Positions 46,961 through 58,701 of a stretch of 64,000 nt of DNA are shown piece by piece. The notes beneath the pieces were generated by a model that worked only from the letters and a program-made list of their open reading frames with translations, was not told the origin of the DNA and searched no databases. Within the stretch, counting starts at the first letter, position 1. The number at the start of each line of letters is the position of its first letter. The position numbers and the translations under genes were made by a program. The stretch is from Magnolia sinica (taxonomy: Eukaryota > Streptophyta > Magnoliopsida > Magnoliales > Magnoliaceae): positions 28,691,501-28,755,500 of the forward strand of contig NC_080588.1 of the NCBI RefSeq assembly GCF_029962835.1. Direction: 5' to 3'.

Positions 46961-47258
46961 ATGCATGTGGATGGAGTTTTATCCAACCGAATATCAATCC
47001 TGGGATTTTGAAACTATTATCCAAATAGGCAGTAAGTTTTCGCCCCAATGGATTCATACCATTCCATGCCACATCCAAACAACCTCACTTATGTAATTCC
47101 AAGATATGCCAAACTAACCAAAAAGACCCGGTGAACTTGTCCCAGGATATAGCAATACCATGGATCTTAAACCAATCCATTGGCATCATCATCATTACCT
47201 TAAAATTGATCCCATCCCTCCTAATCCCGTTCAATCCGGCCGGCCAAATAGGCCCTAA

Positions 47259-47763
47259 ACTAACACAGTCCGATTAAGTGTAAACAATATTTAAGCTAGG
47301 TTAGGCCGGGTTGAAATTACCCTAAATCTAGCCCAACCCAAAAATTGATCACACAATGCTTGTGAGGCCCATTCTTAGACCATGGCGTGCTACCCTAGAA
47401 TAAATGAACGAGAGTCCTTTGGTATTCTGGCAGTGTGATGGTTGATAAGTAATCCCGTAGCATAAAACATCTAAGGCCGGTAATGCGTTGGATCTAGCAA
47501 TATCAAAATTTGAAAATGAGTTGGCTTGAAAGCCCAACCACTTCCGCTGAGGAGTCTTGAACACGAGACCTCCCGCTCTAATACCAATTTGATACATGAC
47601 AATTAACCACTTTGCTCTAAAAGCTGTTGTTAGTAGCTTGGATTTTGTAAATTACTATAAGAATTATATTACATTGAGTCAATCAAGAGTTGTTCCAATC
47701 TTCGAGTTAACCTCACTAGAAATAAATATTGTGAACAAGAGCTTAATAAACTAGAGCTAAATA
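47259..47763. repeat. Partial copy of the dispersed repeat seen in the copia
   Basis: 47545-47630 carries GAGGAGTCTTGAACACGAGA, ATACCAATTTGATACATGAC and AATTAACCACTTTGCTCTAA, close to 12990-13070 inside the copia insertion. Nothing else was recognised in this interval. Confidence 0.65.
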
Positions 47764-47917
47764 GGACCCTTACTCTTGCTCTAGTCGTAGACTCTAAGGA
47801 GTTTCAACAACCGGTCAAGGGTTCGAGTATCCATAGGTGGTGAAATCCCACTACGGGGTGCGTGTGCGGGGTGCGTGTGCATAAAAAAAAAAAAAATAAT
47901 AAACAAAAAAAAAAAAA
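47764..47917 (+). mobile_element. tRNA-derived SINE with 15-bp target duplication
   Basis: AACTAGAGCTAAATA occurs at 47749-47763 and 47918-47932, directly on both sides. The body has an A-box-like TAGTCGTAGACTC and a B-box-like GGTTCGAGTATCC (47820-47832), then GGTGGTGAAATCCC, a doubled GGGGTGCGTGTGC, and an A-rich tail. This is the full anatomy of a plant SINE mobilised by a LINE. A relative on the other strand lies at 57549-57690. Confidence 0.88.
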
Positions 47918-48028
47918 AACTAGAGCTAAATAAATATTGAGCAAGGGCTCAATGAGCTACAGTCAAGTTTTCAGATTTTTCAACTAAGATCCAACCCAGA
48001 TTCCATCATATTGAGAGTCAAAGTCCCT

Positions 48029-48034
48029 TTTATT
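48029..48034 (-). terminator. Possible polyadenylation signal of the GH79 gene
   Basis: AATAAA on the minus strand lies about 235 bp past the stop codon of the heparanase-like gene. It is the nearest canonical hexamer I saw; usage is unproven. Confidence 0.35.
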
Positions 48035-48265
48035 TAAAAAATAAAAAATAAAAATCTTCTAATTAACAATGAAAATACTTGAAAATTTGAGTCAAATAAA
48101 AACAAGGAACTGAAAATGACCAAAAAGCTCAAGCTCCTTTACATAAACATGAGCCCCCCCCTAACTGATAAGAACTAGAAAAATCCCTAGACAACCTAAT
48201 TCTATGAAACTAAATGAATCAGCACAAAGGAAATGGAAAAGGTATCTGCTTTCTATAGAATACTT

Positions 48266-48841
48266 TTAATGACATGCTGGGGCCTTGAAGTCCCTAAGTG
48301 TGACAAAGAGAATGGAGGAAGGAGAGATACTTATAGGAGCACAAGCATCAACAAGCTTGGGAGGCAAGGGGGGGATGTCTCCTGAACAAGTAAGCTTCAA
48401 TGGTGTGCCATTTAGCAGCATGGTGTGGCTCATCAGATCTCCATCCATTGGGGTCAGATGGTACTCTTCTCTCAGACCAGTGGGTGCAACTTCAACTTGA
48501 GTTTCCAGTGGCGGGTACAAGTTGAGGTCATTGACAACCGAAACATCGAATGTAGTTGAGTTGGAGAGGTTGATCAGCATTAGTGTAATTCCAGGCTGAG
48601 AAGAAAGAAGAAAATTGTGTTAGAACCCAAGTTTACAAAGCTCCAATATCCTTGGAACTCAGGCGATCAAGCATATGAGCGCAATGGCTCGAGTTTTTGA
48701 AAAGAAAATTCAATGCTTGATTCATGTATTAATATATTAAAGGAGATCCATGGTCTACTACAAACTCTTCTTTGGATCAGAGTAGAGGATAGATACATGT
48801 GTGTATACGATAATATCTTAGAATGCTAATTGGGTAAACTG

Positions 48842-48877
<36 letters not shown>

Positions 48878-51800
48878 GCTCAAGCTACATGTGTGTATCT
48901 ATCCTCTACACTGGTAAATTGTGTATTTCACACATCCATCTCGGTCATCACCATCATAGCCTTGTTGCATATAGTAGATTGCCCACCATGGATAACAGAT
49001 TGCCCGCAATATGGCCTTCATCAGATAATCACAGCCATCAAATAAGCTCTTGTATGAAATGGAGGGTAAAACCATTGTTAGTCATACACCCATTTTGCAT
49101 GCCCTTAATTGCATTGCATGACTATGATTGTCCAATCATGCAATGCAATTAAGGGTATGATATAGAGGGTTCTTCCTGTAGATCTCACTTGGGCTGCACA
49201 AAGTAATTCTTACGGTATTGGAGCATAACTCTATAAAAATAAAAGTATTAACAGAAGGGCATTTTCTAAAGAGATTGACTGAGTAAATAACCAACTAAGG
49301 TTGTTTTGTTAACTCTTTAGAAAACCATGCTTAGAACAAGATTCAAGCCATGCTTGTAGCTCTCCTAAAACAAGGTGAGTTGATATAGAACATTTGAAAT
49401 ATCTTCAGTTCATCCATTCAGTCCAAGGGCGTGTTTGGGCGGTGGGATTAGAAAGGATTAGGTGGGATGGGATTCAAAAAACATGGATTAGGTGGGATGG
49501 GATTCAAAAAACATAATTATTACCCATGGCAGGGATTGTCCCCTGTTGCCATGGATAAGATTAATGCCATGCTTTGTTGGTAATACGGTGGTACATTGAA
49601 TGGATATGCCCACCATTATTTGAAATTACTGAGAATAATACACGTGTTATATATAAATCGTTCATTTGTTTTGTAACCTCATTTTATGGCATGAGCCTAA
49701 AAATGAGGTAGATCCAAAACTTATGTGGCCCCAAAGAAGTTTTCGACGGTAAGTATTCAATCCCCGTTGCTTTCTATGGTGTGGTCCACTTGAGCTTTAG
49801 ATTTACCTGATTTTTTGGCCCATGCTCTAAAATAATCTTGAAAAATGGGTGGACGGTTTGGATATAGCCCACACATCATGGTGGGACCTACACAACTTGC
49901 TAACATTGAGTGAAACTGGCACGAGACCCAACTCAATTCCATCTTATCAAATTCCAAGCTTTTTTCCATTCCTCCCAAACATGGACTGGAATTGGCACAG
50001 GACCAGATGAATCCCATCCCACCTAATCCCTTCTAATCCCACTGCCCAAACACGCCCCAAGTATAATTTAAGAGGTTCGCGAATCCCACATGCAAGCTAT
50101 GGGCCTAAACCTCTATACGTAAGTTTCCAACTTATTCACTCAAAACCTTATAAAATTATCCTGCAAAACATTTTCATCAAATACATCTATGTTTTGGCAA
50201 ATGAATTAGATTTTTTTTTTTTTTTGGTAAAAACCATCAATGCAGAAAAATAACCAATGGGTCCCCTAATGACAGAACTTAATGGAGTAAAATACAATGA
50301 CCAGAAGAAGAGATTTACTTGTACCTTTTGCCTAGAACAATGAGAGTATGCACGCAAGTACGGGGAACCATCGTGAAGGGTAGAAAGAACGCCTCTTCCC
50401 ATTAACCGGTGGAAAAGAAGAGCACTGGTTAAAGAAAATAAAAATAAAAATAATGATCAGCAATCTATAGACAATGACGATGATGAACATTGAAAAAATA
50501 CTACAAGGAGGTATGATCGAATTCCTGTGGAGCCATATATGATCAACAAAAACTTTTGGATAGAAGTAATCCATCATAAGATTGCCTGATTGGATGGCCA
50601 TTAACTGTATATACAATTAAGAGGATATATAAAATGAATGGAAAGAATAAAAAATGGCCATTAGTCACTTTTTTGAATGGCTGGGGATATTAGGGCCATT
50701 AGGAACCATGGTGGAATTCTAATGGTCCACCAGGACACAGATATAAATGAGAACTGAACACCAACAAGTGCTTGCACGACTTCTTGCGGAGCAAGGTGTT
50801 TTCAGTCATTGTATCCATTAATGGGAGAGAGAAATGAATCCAATGGCTAAAAACACCCTGTACCATAAGGAGTGGCCAATCAGTCTCGGTATAAAATGCA
50901 CCAAAGGTAGCTCTTAGTGCAAAGGCGTTTACTCTAATTTCATAAAATTCACCTATAATAATCTGGGTTTGGCACCATCGTTGTCGTATTGAGGAGACCG
51001 TAGTTTCCGCCAATCAAGCTCTGTCGACAGTAAACCTTATGGTTGAATGTTGATGCCATACCAAGCTGATCTAAGTACCTGTAGAAATTCGATGACTTAT
51101 CAGATGTTTGTGTATTACAAGACCAATCCAAAGGCTGAAGAAGATAGCAAGCCTTTTTATTTATTTATTTATTTATAAAATACCAGAATCTAATGAATGA
51201 CAAACAGATACACAAGCAGGGAATCAGCCATCACCAGAAGCTATTAACAAAGGAATGTGAAATCTCTCTGCCTCCGCTATTGTATGCACCCCCGGATTCT
51301 GAAATTGAAGCGTCTGACGATGGGCCAAACCTCTGTAGGGTGACTTCAACATCTCTGTAGGCCTGAACTATGTTATCGAGAACATAAGGATCTTGAATCT
51401 TGTTGAATAGGTTGGGATCATTACCTAAAAACACATACATTGTCATAGAAAAGCATGTACGAATCAGCTTACAATACGATGAATGTGCACAAGTTATGAT
51501 GAATGCACCGGAAACCGAAACATGCCTTGGATGAGCAATGCATGAATAGATACAGTATATATGTGTATGGAAAGAGATTGCCGTATGAACCTGAACCAAG
51601 GTTGTAGATATGATGAGTTATTTGATCAACGATGTTGGGCCCCGAAGCCTGAAGGAAGTCAGAAAACCATTTAGACTCAAAAAAGCCTCCAGGAGCCCAA
51701 AGCTTTGGCTGAATTTTTGAATTCTGATATAACTGAGTGAGAATTCCTTTGAGTGCGATCACATCTTGACCATACTGCACAGCATCTACCTTTGCAGAAA

Positions 51801-54800
51801 CCCCACCCCCAGATAGTTCGTTTCCTGATAGGAAGTGGAACATGTCGATGAGATGAGAATGAAAAAAGGAAAATCATGACATGGGTATTTGGATATAATG
51901 GACCATATGCATTCACGATTTTAATTACCGAACTCCCATGAATCAACGTTATATCCCTTGCAGACAGTGTACTGAATGAAATCGTGAGCATTTTCTGGGT
52001 TCCAAGCTCCTGTCCAGCTGATATCTTTTGGCTTTGCTGGCTTTTTCCTCCCAGAAAGGGCATTCAATCCAAATGTCATAACAGCTCTGCAATTGGAATT
52101 GAAAATTTTCAGTACTTCTCAACGCACACTTACCTGAACACTCTACATTTGCTTTCTAACAATAAACTTAAAGATGCCTTCTAACGAATAACGGCTAAGA
52201 AAAAGAAAATGCAATCAATTCATAGAGTCCCCGATATGAAGATCATCTCTTAGAATGCAAATCCGGAAAATTGTTAGCTTCTCCTCCTACATGTTTTGAA
52301 AATTATGTTTAAACATAAAGAGAGCAAAGCAAAACGGCTTCTCCTTTAGGGCCTGTTTCTTAAGTTGGAAAAGAAAGTAAAAGAGAGTTTTGGTCGTTTG
52401 ATATATAAATAAAACCATGGACTTCATGAAGTAAATCATTATTAATCATCTTCCATGCTTTCATTATCTGGCATAAGAAACAAGGTGATGTTTATAGGCC
52501 TGTTCGTAAGTTGGAAAAGAAAGGAAAAGGAGGAGTTTTGGTCAATTGATATTCAAAGAAAATTATGGACTTCATGAAGTAAATCATTATTAGCCATCTT
52601 CCATGGTTTCACTATTCTGGCACAAGAAACAAGGTGATGTTTATAAGCATGTTCATAAATTGAAAAAAGAAAAGAAAAGAAAGAGTTTCAACTATTTGAT
52701 ATTCAAAGAAAATCAAATCATCATTAGCTATCTTCCATTATTTCATTATTCAGGCACAAGAAATAAGACAATGTTTCTCTATGAAATGTGATTTTTCCAC
52801 TAATAGTATCAATGGAAATAATCATTATAATTTCCTTTCTTTCACTATGTTTTCATGTTGTAGGAAAGCAAGGATTCTAAGACCCTCTTGAAGGGCTTGG
52901 GTTGACCTCTAACAAGTGTGTGCATGTGTGTACAAATGTGCATAAAATATCATAATATTTTCATATATGTATATATCAATGATCGTCAAAACAGGATTTA
53001 TAAATCCAACAATAGAAAGAATGAGATGATGGTGGTGGTGGTGACAGAGATGGCTTTGATAATATATCTGCCAGACTTTGATTAGAAACAAATTAAAGAT
53101 GAAATGAAAAAAAAGTACCCTGACTTTCCAAACAACGCATTGATCTCATCCCATCTCTTCATGGTTAGGCACCCATTGGAAAATCCAAACAAGCCAGTTG
53201 TACTGTTTTCGAACTGAGGGCAGTCAACTACATTGCCCACATCATACACAATTTGGTCTTGCAATGATCCACCCATCCTTATTCTGATTGTATTGAAAGC
53301 TGAAATTTCAACATAAATCAAGTTGTTAGAAGTTAAAAACTAAGCACTTAATGCAAACATATAGCTTGAAGAAATGCATGATTCCTTTCATGTGTGGACT
53401 GCATATAACAGGCCTCAATTTTTAATGAAACTTAAGATTTTTATGTTTGGATGAAAAGTGATTGGCGCTCCCTATCAATAATTGCTTTGATCAAACAATC
53501 CCAACCATGCTATTGATGGCTTGGAAAATAAATGGTCCATGTTGATCATACTAGAAAGAGTATGACCATTAGTATGGACTATCGATCATGTGCAGCCCAC
53601 CTTCGATTGTTTTGGTTAACTATACCATTGATTTGATGAACCCAACAAACCTTAGATAGGAAAAGAAACACAACAATGATTCACATTCACCATTAAATAG
53701 GCCAAGGACTGAAGTGTTAAGATCTTCCAATCTGGGTTTTTTTTGGGGTGTTCCAAAACCGAGGTGTGGCCCATATGGATCTCATACATCCTGTTCTTAA
53801 TAAAATTCAGCTGAAGTATCCTGTTCTTAATAAAATTGTAAGGGGACTTTTTTTTTTTTTTTCCTTTTCTTTTCTTTTTCCTGCAGGGCAAACAGAAAAC
53901 CACCCATCATGTATCATGGTTTTACAGTCAGAAGCTCATTACACCTGTATCACAAATCAGGACCACCGGCATGTGTCGACCTGTGAGGGCTTACAGGAAG
54001 TCATGGTCCAGTAATTTGAACCATCCATCTCTAAAAGCATGATACTGAACATTAAATTGTAGAGTTGAATGCATGACATTGCAAAATGAATTGACAACGG
54101 TCCACGTCAGTGCTATATGTGTACATGCATGTGATAATCGAGTCAGTCATGCTCATGATGGAGATTCCTAGAGACAGACTCAGCTAAAAACCAAGTCAAG
54201 TCGAGTTTGCTCAGCTATATATGTTTTGAGTAGAGTCTTCAAACTATAGTCTAGGTGAATTATCTAAGCTGCAGGTTCTACACGGGACTTGGGGACAGGG
54301 TGTGTGCCCCCTCTAGCAAACCTCTAAAAGAATTCAACACGATGGGGTTGCAAAACGAAATTAAGGAATTCAAACCTTTGATTGCCTTTGGAAGAACTGT
54401 ATTATTCAAATCCTGCAAAAATCACAAAGAGTACAAACTTATATTGTGTTCATAGCCTGCAAAAATACAAAGAATACAAACTTATATTGTGTTCATACGA
54501 TCAATACAATTCAATCGTACTCACAAAGTCTAAAAATAAAATTGTGATAATTATTTAATTAAATCAACATATATAAGTTGTGTGTTAATACCATCCAACA
54601 TCACTCATGCATATAATACACACAATGCTCACTTGTTTGAGTCCATGCATTGTGCATAACATTGAAGGAAATACAGTCAAATCAAGTTGCACCCAACGCA
54701 TACATGCACCTACACTAATAGAAATAGGGCCCACCATGTAATCTGTCCATCATGTGCACCCCTAATGTTCTCCTTGGAGCCCAAATTCTGCCCAATACAA

Positions 54801-55385
54801 AACTCGGGTGGACCACACCACAGAGAATAGTTGGGCAGTGATGTCCATTATTGAAAAACTTACCATTATTAAAAAAAACTTACTGATTATGTGTGGGCCC
54901 CATGTTTTGTAATGCCATCCAATCCATTCAGAAGATACAGATGAGCGGACACTCAAAATTTCAGGCCATTCCACAACTCAAGTGGGCTACAACATGCAAA
55001 TTTAGAAGTTACATTATGGACAGATTGGATTTCGCTAAAACATTTTTATAGCGGCTCCACACATCGATTGATATAACGTTTGCATGGGATCCATCCTCAT
55101 CTAAAAGACAGCACGTCCGCCACTAACGCATGTTCATGCATGCATGCATGTAATTAAAGATACACGTACCAGATTGATGATGGAAGATAGTCCCCATGGG
55201 CACATATCGTAGTTGCACTTGGAAGGGGGCCACCAATCAAGGGCCGCACAGATAAAAGGATCATCTGTTGTTGCAATGGTGGTCACACTTTGCACTGTAA
55301 CTGTCACATCTTCACCTAAGCTCAGATGAAAAGAAGAGCAAATGCATAGAAAAAGAGAGAGAAGATGAAAAATCCCAAGACCCAT
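48266..55385 (-). CDS. Heparanase-like protein, glycoside hydrolase family 79
   Basis: Nine exons join in frame with GT-AG introns: 55385-55170, 54412-54376, 53299-53119, 52086-51929, 51824-51591, 51424-51235, 51078-50953, 50424-50325, 48595-48266. They give 523 residues, the usual length of plant heparanase-like (AtGUS-type) proteins. Residues 1-24 form a signal peptide, so the protein should be secreted. Family blocks follow in order: LDWWPPSKCNY, IRMGGSLQDQ, GLFGFSNGCL, WEFGNELSGGG (acid/base Glu200), SESGGAYNSGG (nucleophile Glu318), FWYLDQLGMAS, LIGGNYGLLN, ALLFHRLMGRGVLS, REEYHLTP. The family hydrolyses beta-glucuronides, probably trimming cell-wall arabinogalactan proteins in plants. 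The Trp usual three residues before the nucleophile is Ser315 here. Exon 2 is only 37 bp. Introns contain MITEs and tandem repeats. I see no frameshift or stop, so it looks functional. Confidence 0.93.
48844..48877. repeat. (TG)n(TA)n microsatellite in intron 8
   Basis: A TG run (48844-48865) passes into a TA run. It lies in the last intron of the GH79 gene. Confidence 0.95.
49102..49155. repeat. Perfect 20-bp inverted repeat (hairpin) in intron 8
   Basis: CCCTTAATTGCATTGCATGA at 49102-49121 and its exact reverse complement at 49136-49155 are separated by 14 bp. The transcript of the GH79 intron would fold into a short stem-loop here. It may be a tiny foldback transposon remnant. Confidence 0.95.
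49427..50057. mobile_element. PIF-type MITE in intron 8, TIR about 48 bp, target duplication CAA
   Basis: The ends are inverted copies starting GGGCGTGTTTGGGC(G/A)GTG and running on through GGATTAGGTGGGATGGGATT with only about two mismatches. CAA lies on each side (49424-49426, 50058-50060). The TIR start matches the PIF/Harbinger element at 32959. The middle (about 49640-49900) is the dispersed GTGGGCCC core. The element is 631 bp and has no coding capacity. Confidence 0.85.
52349..52790. repeat. Three-copy tandem repeat (about 148 bp) in intron 3
   Basis: Copies start at about 52349, 52497 and 52646. Each begins (G/A)GC(C/A)TGTT, has TTTGATAT(A/T) in the middle and ends with ATCTTCCAT...CAAGAAA. 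The third is more diverged. It lies in the GH79 gene intron between exons 3 and 4. Confidence 0.85.
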
Positions 55386-55466
55386 CTCAGGAAAACCGTA
55401 TCAGATAGAATTCTACAATCCAAATCAGGATACAGAAGACTTGAAATATCAAGGAAGGACCCTTCC

Positions 55467-55474
55467 TTTATATA
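55467..55474 (-). promoter_or_regulatory. TATA box of the GH79 gene
   Basis: TATATAAA on the minus strand lies about 80 bp upstream of the ATG at 55385, implying a 5' leader of roughly 50 bp. No better TATA is nearby. The MITE pair at 55509 starts about 35 bp further upstream, so most distal promoter sequence is transposon-derived. Confidence 0.6.
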
Positions 55475-55508
55475 ATAGTCCTTGATAACAGCTAAATCTA
55501 ACCTAGTT

Positions 55509-56585
55509 GGAAGCGGATTGCATGCGTACTGAGTAACTCACTGCGCTAAGCGTACTGAGTAAACTCTATAGGACCCACCGTGATTTATATATTTTATCCA
55601 CTCCGTTCATCCATTTTACTAGATAATTTTAGATCTTTAGTCAAAAAATGAAGCACATCCAAAGTTCAAGTGGACCACACTACAGGAAACAATATGAATT
55701 GAACATCTACCATTGAAAAATTCTTGGGGCACAGAAGTTTTTGATCAAGTTGATATTTATTTATTTATCCTTAATCCATGTCTTTGTGATATTATGAACA
55801 GGTTTGATGACTAATAAACATCACTGTAGGCCGTAGAAGGTTTCAACGGTAAGAATCACTATTCCCACTCTTTCCTGGTCCACGTGAGCTTCGTACCTGC
55901 TTCAATTTTGGGCTTAACATTCAAATAAGGGAAAAAGGGATGGACGGTGTGGATAAGACATATATATTCACAATGGCCCAACGGAGTTTACTCAGTACAA
56001 TAAGAGGGAAGCGGACTGCGTACTGAGTAACTCAGTACGGTAAGTGTACTGAGTAAACTCTGTAGGCCCCAGTGTCATTCATGCATTATATCCACTCCGT
56101 CCATCTCTTTTAACAAATAATTTTAGTGCTTTATCTCAAAAATGGAGTATATCTAAACCTCAAATGGACCACAGCACTAGAAACAGTGTGAATTGAACAT
56201 CTGCCGTTGAAATATCCTTGGGGACAACAAAAGTTTTAGATCAAGCTGATATTTGTGTTTTCCATTCATCCATGTCTTTCTGATATTATGAACAGGTTGG
56301 ATGACAAATAAATATCACTGGGGGCTTAGAAAGTTTTCAACGGTTGAAATCAATACTTCCACTTTTTCCAGTGGTATGGTCAACTTATTTTTATATATGC
56401 ATCAATTTTGGTTTGAACCCATAAAATGATTTGGAAAAACGAATGGACGGCGTGGATAAACAACATGCATTCGCGGTGGGCCCAACTGAGTTTACTCAGT
56501 ACAATAAGAGCGTACTGAGTAACTCAGTACCCAATCCGATTTCCAATAAGAGCATACCTGAGTAACTAAGTACCAATCCGATTTT
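55509..56585. mobile_element. Tandem pair of Mutator-type MITEs upstream of the GH79 gene
   Basis: GGAAGCGGATTGCATGCG opens the first copy. The two meet near 55994-56013, where GGGAAGCGGACTGCGTACTG follows CAGTACAATAAGA. The second closes with CCCAATCCGATTTCC (about 56543) and then a doubled terminal motif to about 56585. Both copies have TACTGAGTAACTCAGTAC palindromes at their ends and the dispersed core inside. TAACCTAGT before and TAACTTGGT after match at seven of nine positions, a plausible decayed 9-bp duplication. Confidence 0.75.
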
Positions 56586-57548
56586 AACTTGGTCTAATTT
56601 TAGATAGAGAAGGATAATGATTCTATTCTTTCATTCAAATTTAAATTTTAGATAAGGAATTTAAGATTCAGTGACTTACGTAGCCGTCTCTTTTTTTTGG
56701 TTCGTGTGTGGTCATTCTGAGATTTTTATCTTTCATGACTATTGAGTGTATCATTCATCAAACCCGTCTATGCGGGCTGGGCCACAACGCCTGAACTTTC
56801 CATTGGTGTGGTCCATCTGAGATTTTTATCGGGCTGATATTTTGCATGTACGGTGATAATAAAGGTTATCATATGATGGACACTGATAGATTTCGTAGTT
56901 ACAACTTCGTGGATACCAAAGAGCTTGGGTGTTCTACGGGCAGTATACTGTCCGGGTTGGACTCTATTTCGGTAGGGACCCGACTCCATGACTGATCGGT
57001 GCTGCAAAATCTCCGTGGGTCCACCATAATGTAAATGTTTTATCCACGCCGTCCATATATTTTTTCCACCTCATTTTAGGGCATGAATTAAAAAATAAGG
57101 CAGGGCCAAATCACAGGTGAACCACACCATAGGAAAAAGTGTTTATTAACTCCCACCGTTATAACAAGTTCTTGGTGGCCACAAAAATTTTGGATCAAGG
57201 TGATATTTGAGTTTTTTCTTCATCCAGGCCTTTGTGACATAACCAACAGGTCTGATGGCGAATAAACATTACAATGGGCCTTGGAAAATTTTAACGGCGG
57301 ATAATTAGTCACTATTGTTCCCTATGGTGTGGTCCACCTGAATGTAGATCTGAATAGTTTTTGGGGGTAATATCCTAAAATGAGCTGTAAAAGTAGATGG
57401 ACGGCGTGGATAAAACGAATACATCATGTTGGGACACAGTGCTTTCCCAGTAGCACACGGAATCCTCCCCGTCCTCTTAAACAGGCTATAATGAGGGACG
57501 CGGATTCGGTGGATCGGAAACCACCGGTGGATCCGTGACCGTGGGGCG
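56586..57548. repeat. Further dispersed core repeat
   Basis: 57000-57440 carries ATGTAAATGTTTTATCCACG, CCGTCCATATATTTT, GGTGGCCACAAAAATTTTGG and CTATGGTGTGGTCCACCTGA. Ends with matching TIRs were not found. No gene was recognised. Confidence 0.6.
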
Positions 57549-57690
57549 TAACTTTTTTTTACACGCTAGTTATACCCCCACACACCTACGCACTCACACT
57601 ACCGTCTGATTTCACCACAACGGGTACACGAACCCATAACCTATCTTGTGAGTCTACCACCTAGGCATGAGTAAAGACCCAAACCGTAGC
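57549..57690 (-). mobile_element. SINE, same family as 47764-47917
   Basis: On the minus strand it reads TAGGTGGTAGACTC (A-box-like), ATGGGTTCGTGTACCC (B-box-like), GTGGTGAAATC, GTGTGAGTGCG...GTGTGTGGGGG and an A-rich tail. These blocks match the other SINE in order. The flanks (ACCGTGGGGCGTAAC and ACCGTAGCCCAAC) are only loosely alike, so the target duplication is uncertain. Confidence 0.7.
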
Positions 57691-58400
57691 CCAACTTCAT
57701 GTATATATTTTATATCCACTCCCTCCATTCAATTTTTCAGCTCATTTCAGACGTGAGAAAACAAAAAGTAATCGCATCTAAATCTCAAGTGGACCACAGC
57801 AGAAGAAACAATGGTGATTAAATTCCCACCATTAAAAACTTGTTAGGCACAAATTGATGTTTATTTTCCATCCAACCTGTTGATATGATCACAAAACCTA
57901 GATGAGGACAAAACACAAATATCAGCTTGATCCAAAACTTTTGTTGTCCCCCAAAGTTTTTTAATTATGGTTGTTTAATCGCCACTGTTTCTTGTGACGT
58001 GGTCCACTTGAGTTCTAGATTTGCTTATTTTTGGATCATGTCCTAAAATGATTTTAAAAATGAAACGATCAATATGGATAAAACACAAATAAGTCAAATT
58101 CAAATTTTAAGTATTCAACGCATTAGGAATTGGACGACTACCGTTAAAAACTTCTTGGAGCCATAGAAGTTTTGATCAAGTTGATATTTGGGATAGAAAT
58201 TAAACATCTAGGCGGACTTTAGAAAGGTTTCAACGGCATAAGATCCACTTGAGCTTATTTTTGGGCTTGTCCCCTAAAATTAGGGCTCTTCACCAGTCCA
58301 ACTAGCTCCAAAAGCTCGCTCCACTGGGCTCGAGTCAAGTCAACTCGGATCGACTCGGCTTGAAAAGCTAACTCGGGGCAAGACTCGGCGAATATGTTTC
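57691..58400. repeat. Dispersed core repeat copy and flank
   Basis: 57700-58270 again shows the core blocks (AAGTGGACCACAGCA, CCACCATTAAAAACTTGTTA, GTGGTCCACTTGAG). Beyond it lie GACTCGG-rich repeats of another type. Confidence 0.55.
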
Positions 58401-58401
58401 C

Positions 58402-58654
58402 CACACACACACACACACAAAAATCCTACCTGACTCTACCCATTCCCATCCCCATCCCCATCCCCATCTTCATCTCCATTCCCTCTCTTTCTTTCTTCCC
58501 TTACCCTATCGAGCACAAGCAGATGTAGCCCGCACGACCGTACCTAGCAGGAGTAGACACAGCCCGCACGATCGTACTTAACAGGAGCAGACGCAGCCCG
58601 CACGACCGTACCTAGCACGACAGCTCGATTGCCCGAGACTCTCTGCCCGACCAA

Positions 58655-58700
<46 letters not shown>
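58402..58700. repeat. Cluster of simple and short tandem repeats
   Basis: (CA)n at 58402-58419 and CCCAT(C)-type repeats at 58441-58470 come first. Three copies of a 34-bp GC-rich unit (AGCCCGCACGACCGTACCTA...) start at 58527, 58561 and 58595. A (CT)n run lies at 58658-58699. Confidence 0.92.

Positions 58701-58701
<1 letters not shown>

Larger units (their letters stand above)
32959..47255 (+). mobile_element. PIF/Harbinger DNA transposon with TAA target duplication, interrupted by a gypsy element
   Basis: The left end GGGCGTGTTTGGATGG and the reverse complement of the right end GGGCCTATTTGGCCGG are similar over about 40 bp (both continue with GGATTG and AACGG). TAA lies on both sides (32956-32958, 47256-47258), the 3-bp type made by PIF/Harbinger transposases. 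Inside are a HARBI1-like DDE transposase and a Myb/SANT-like ORF1, the two genes of the superfamily. Without the 4.6-kb gypsy the element is about 9.7 kb. The genes support the class strongly. That these two particular ends belong together is inference, since unrelated MITEs in the window have similar TIRs. Confidence 0.65.
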
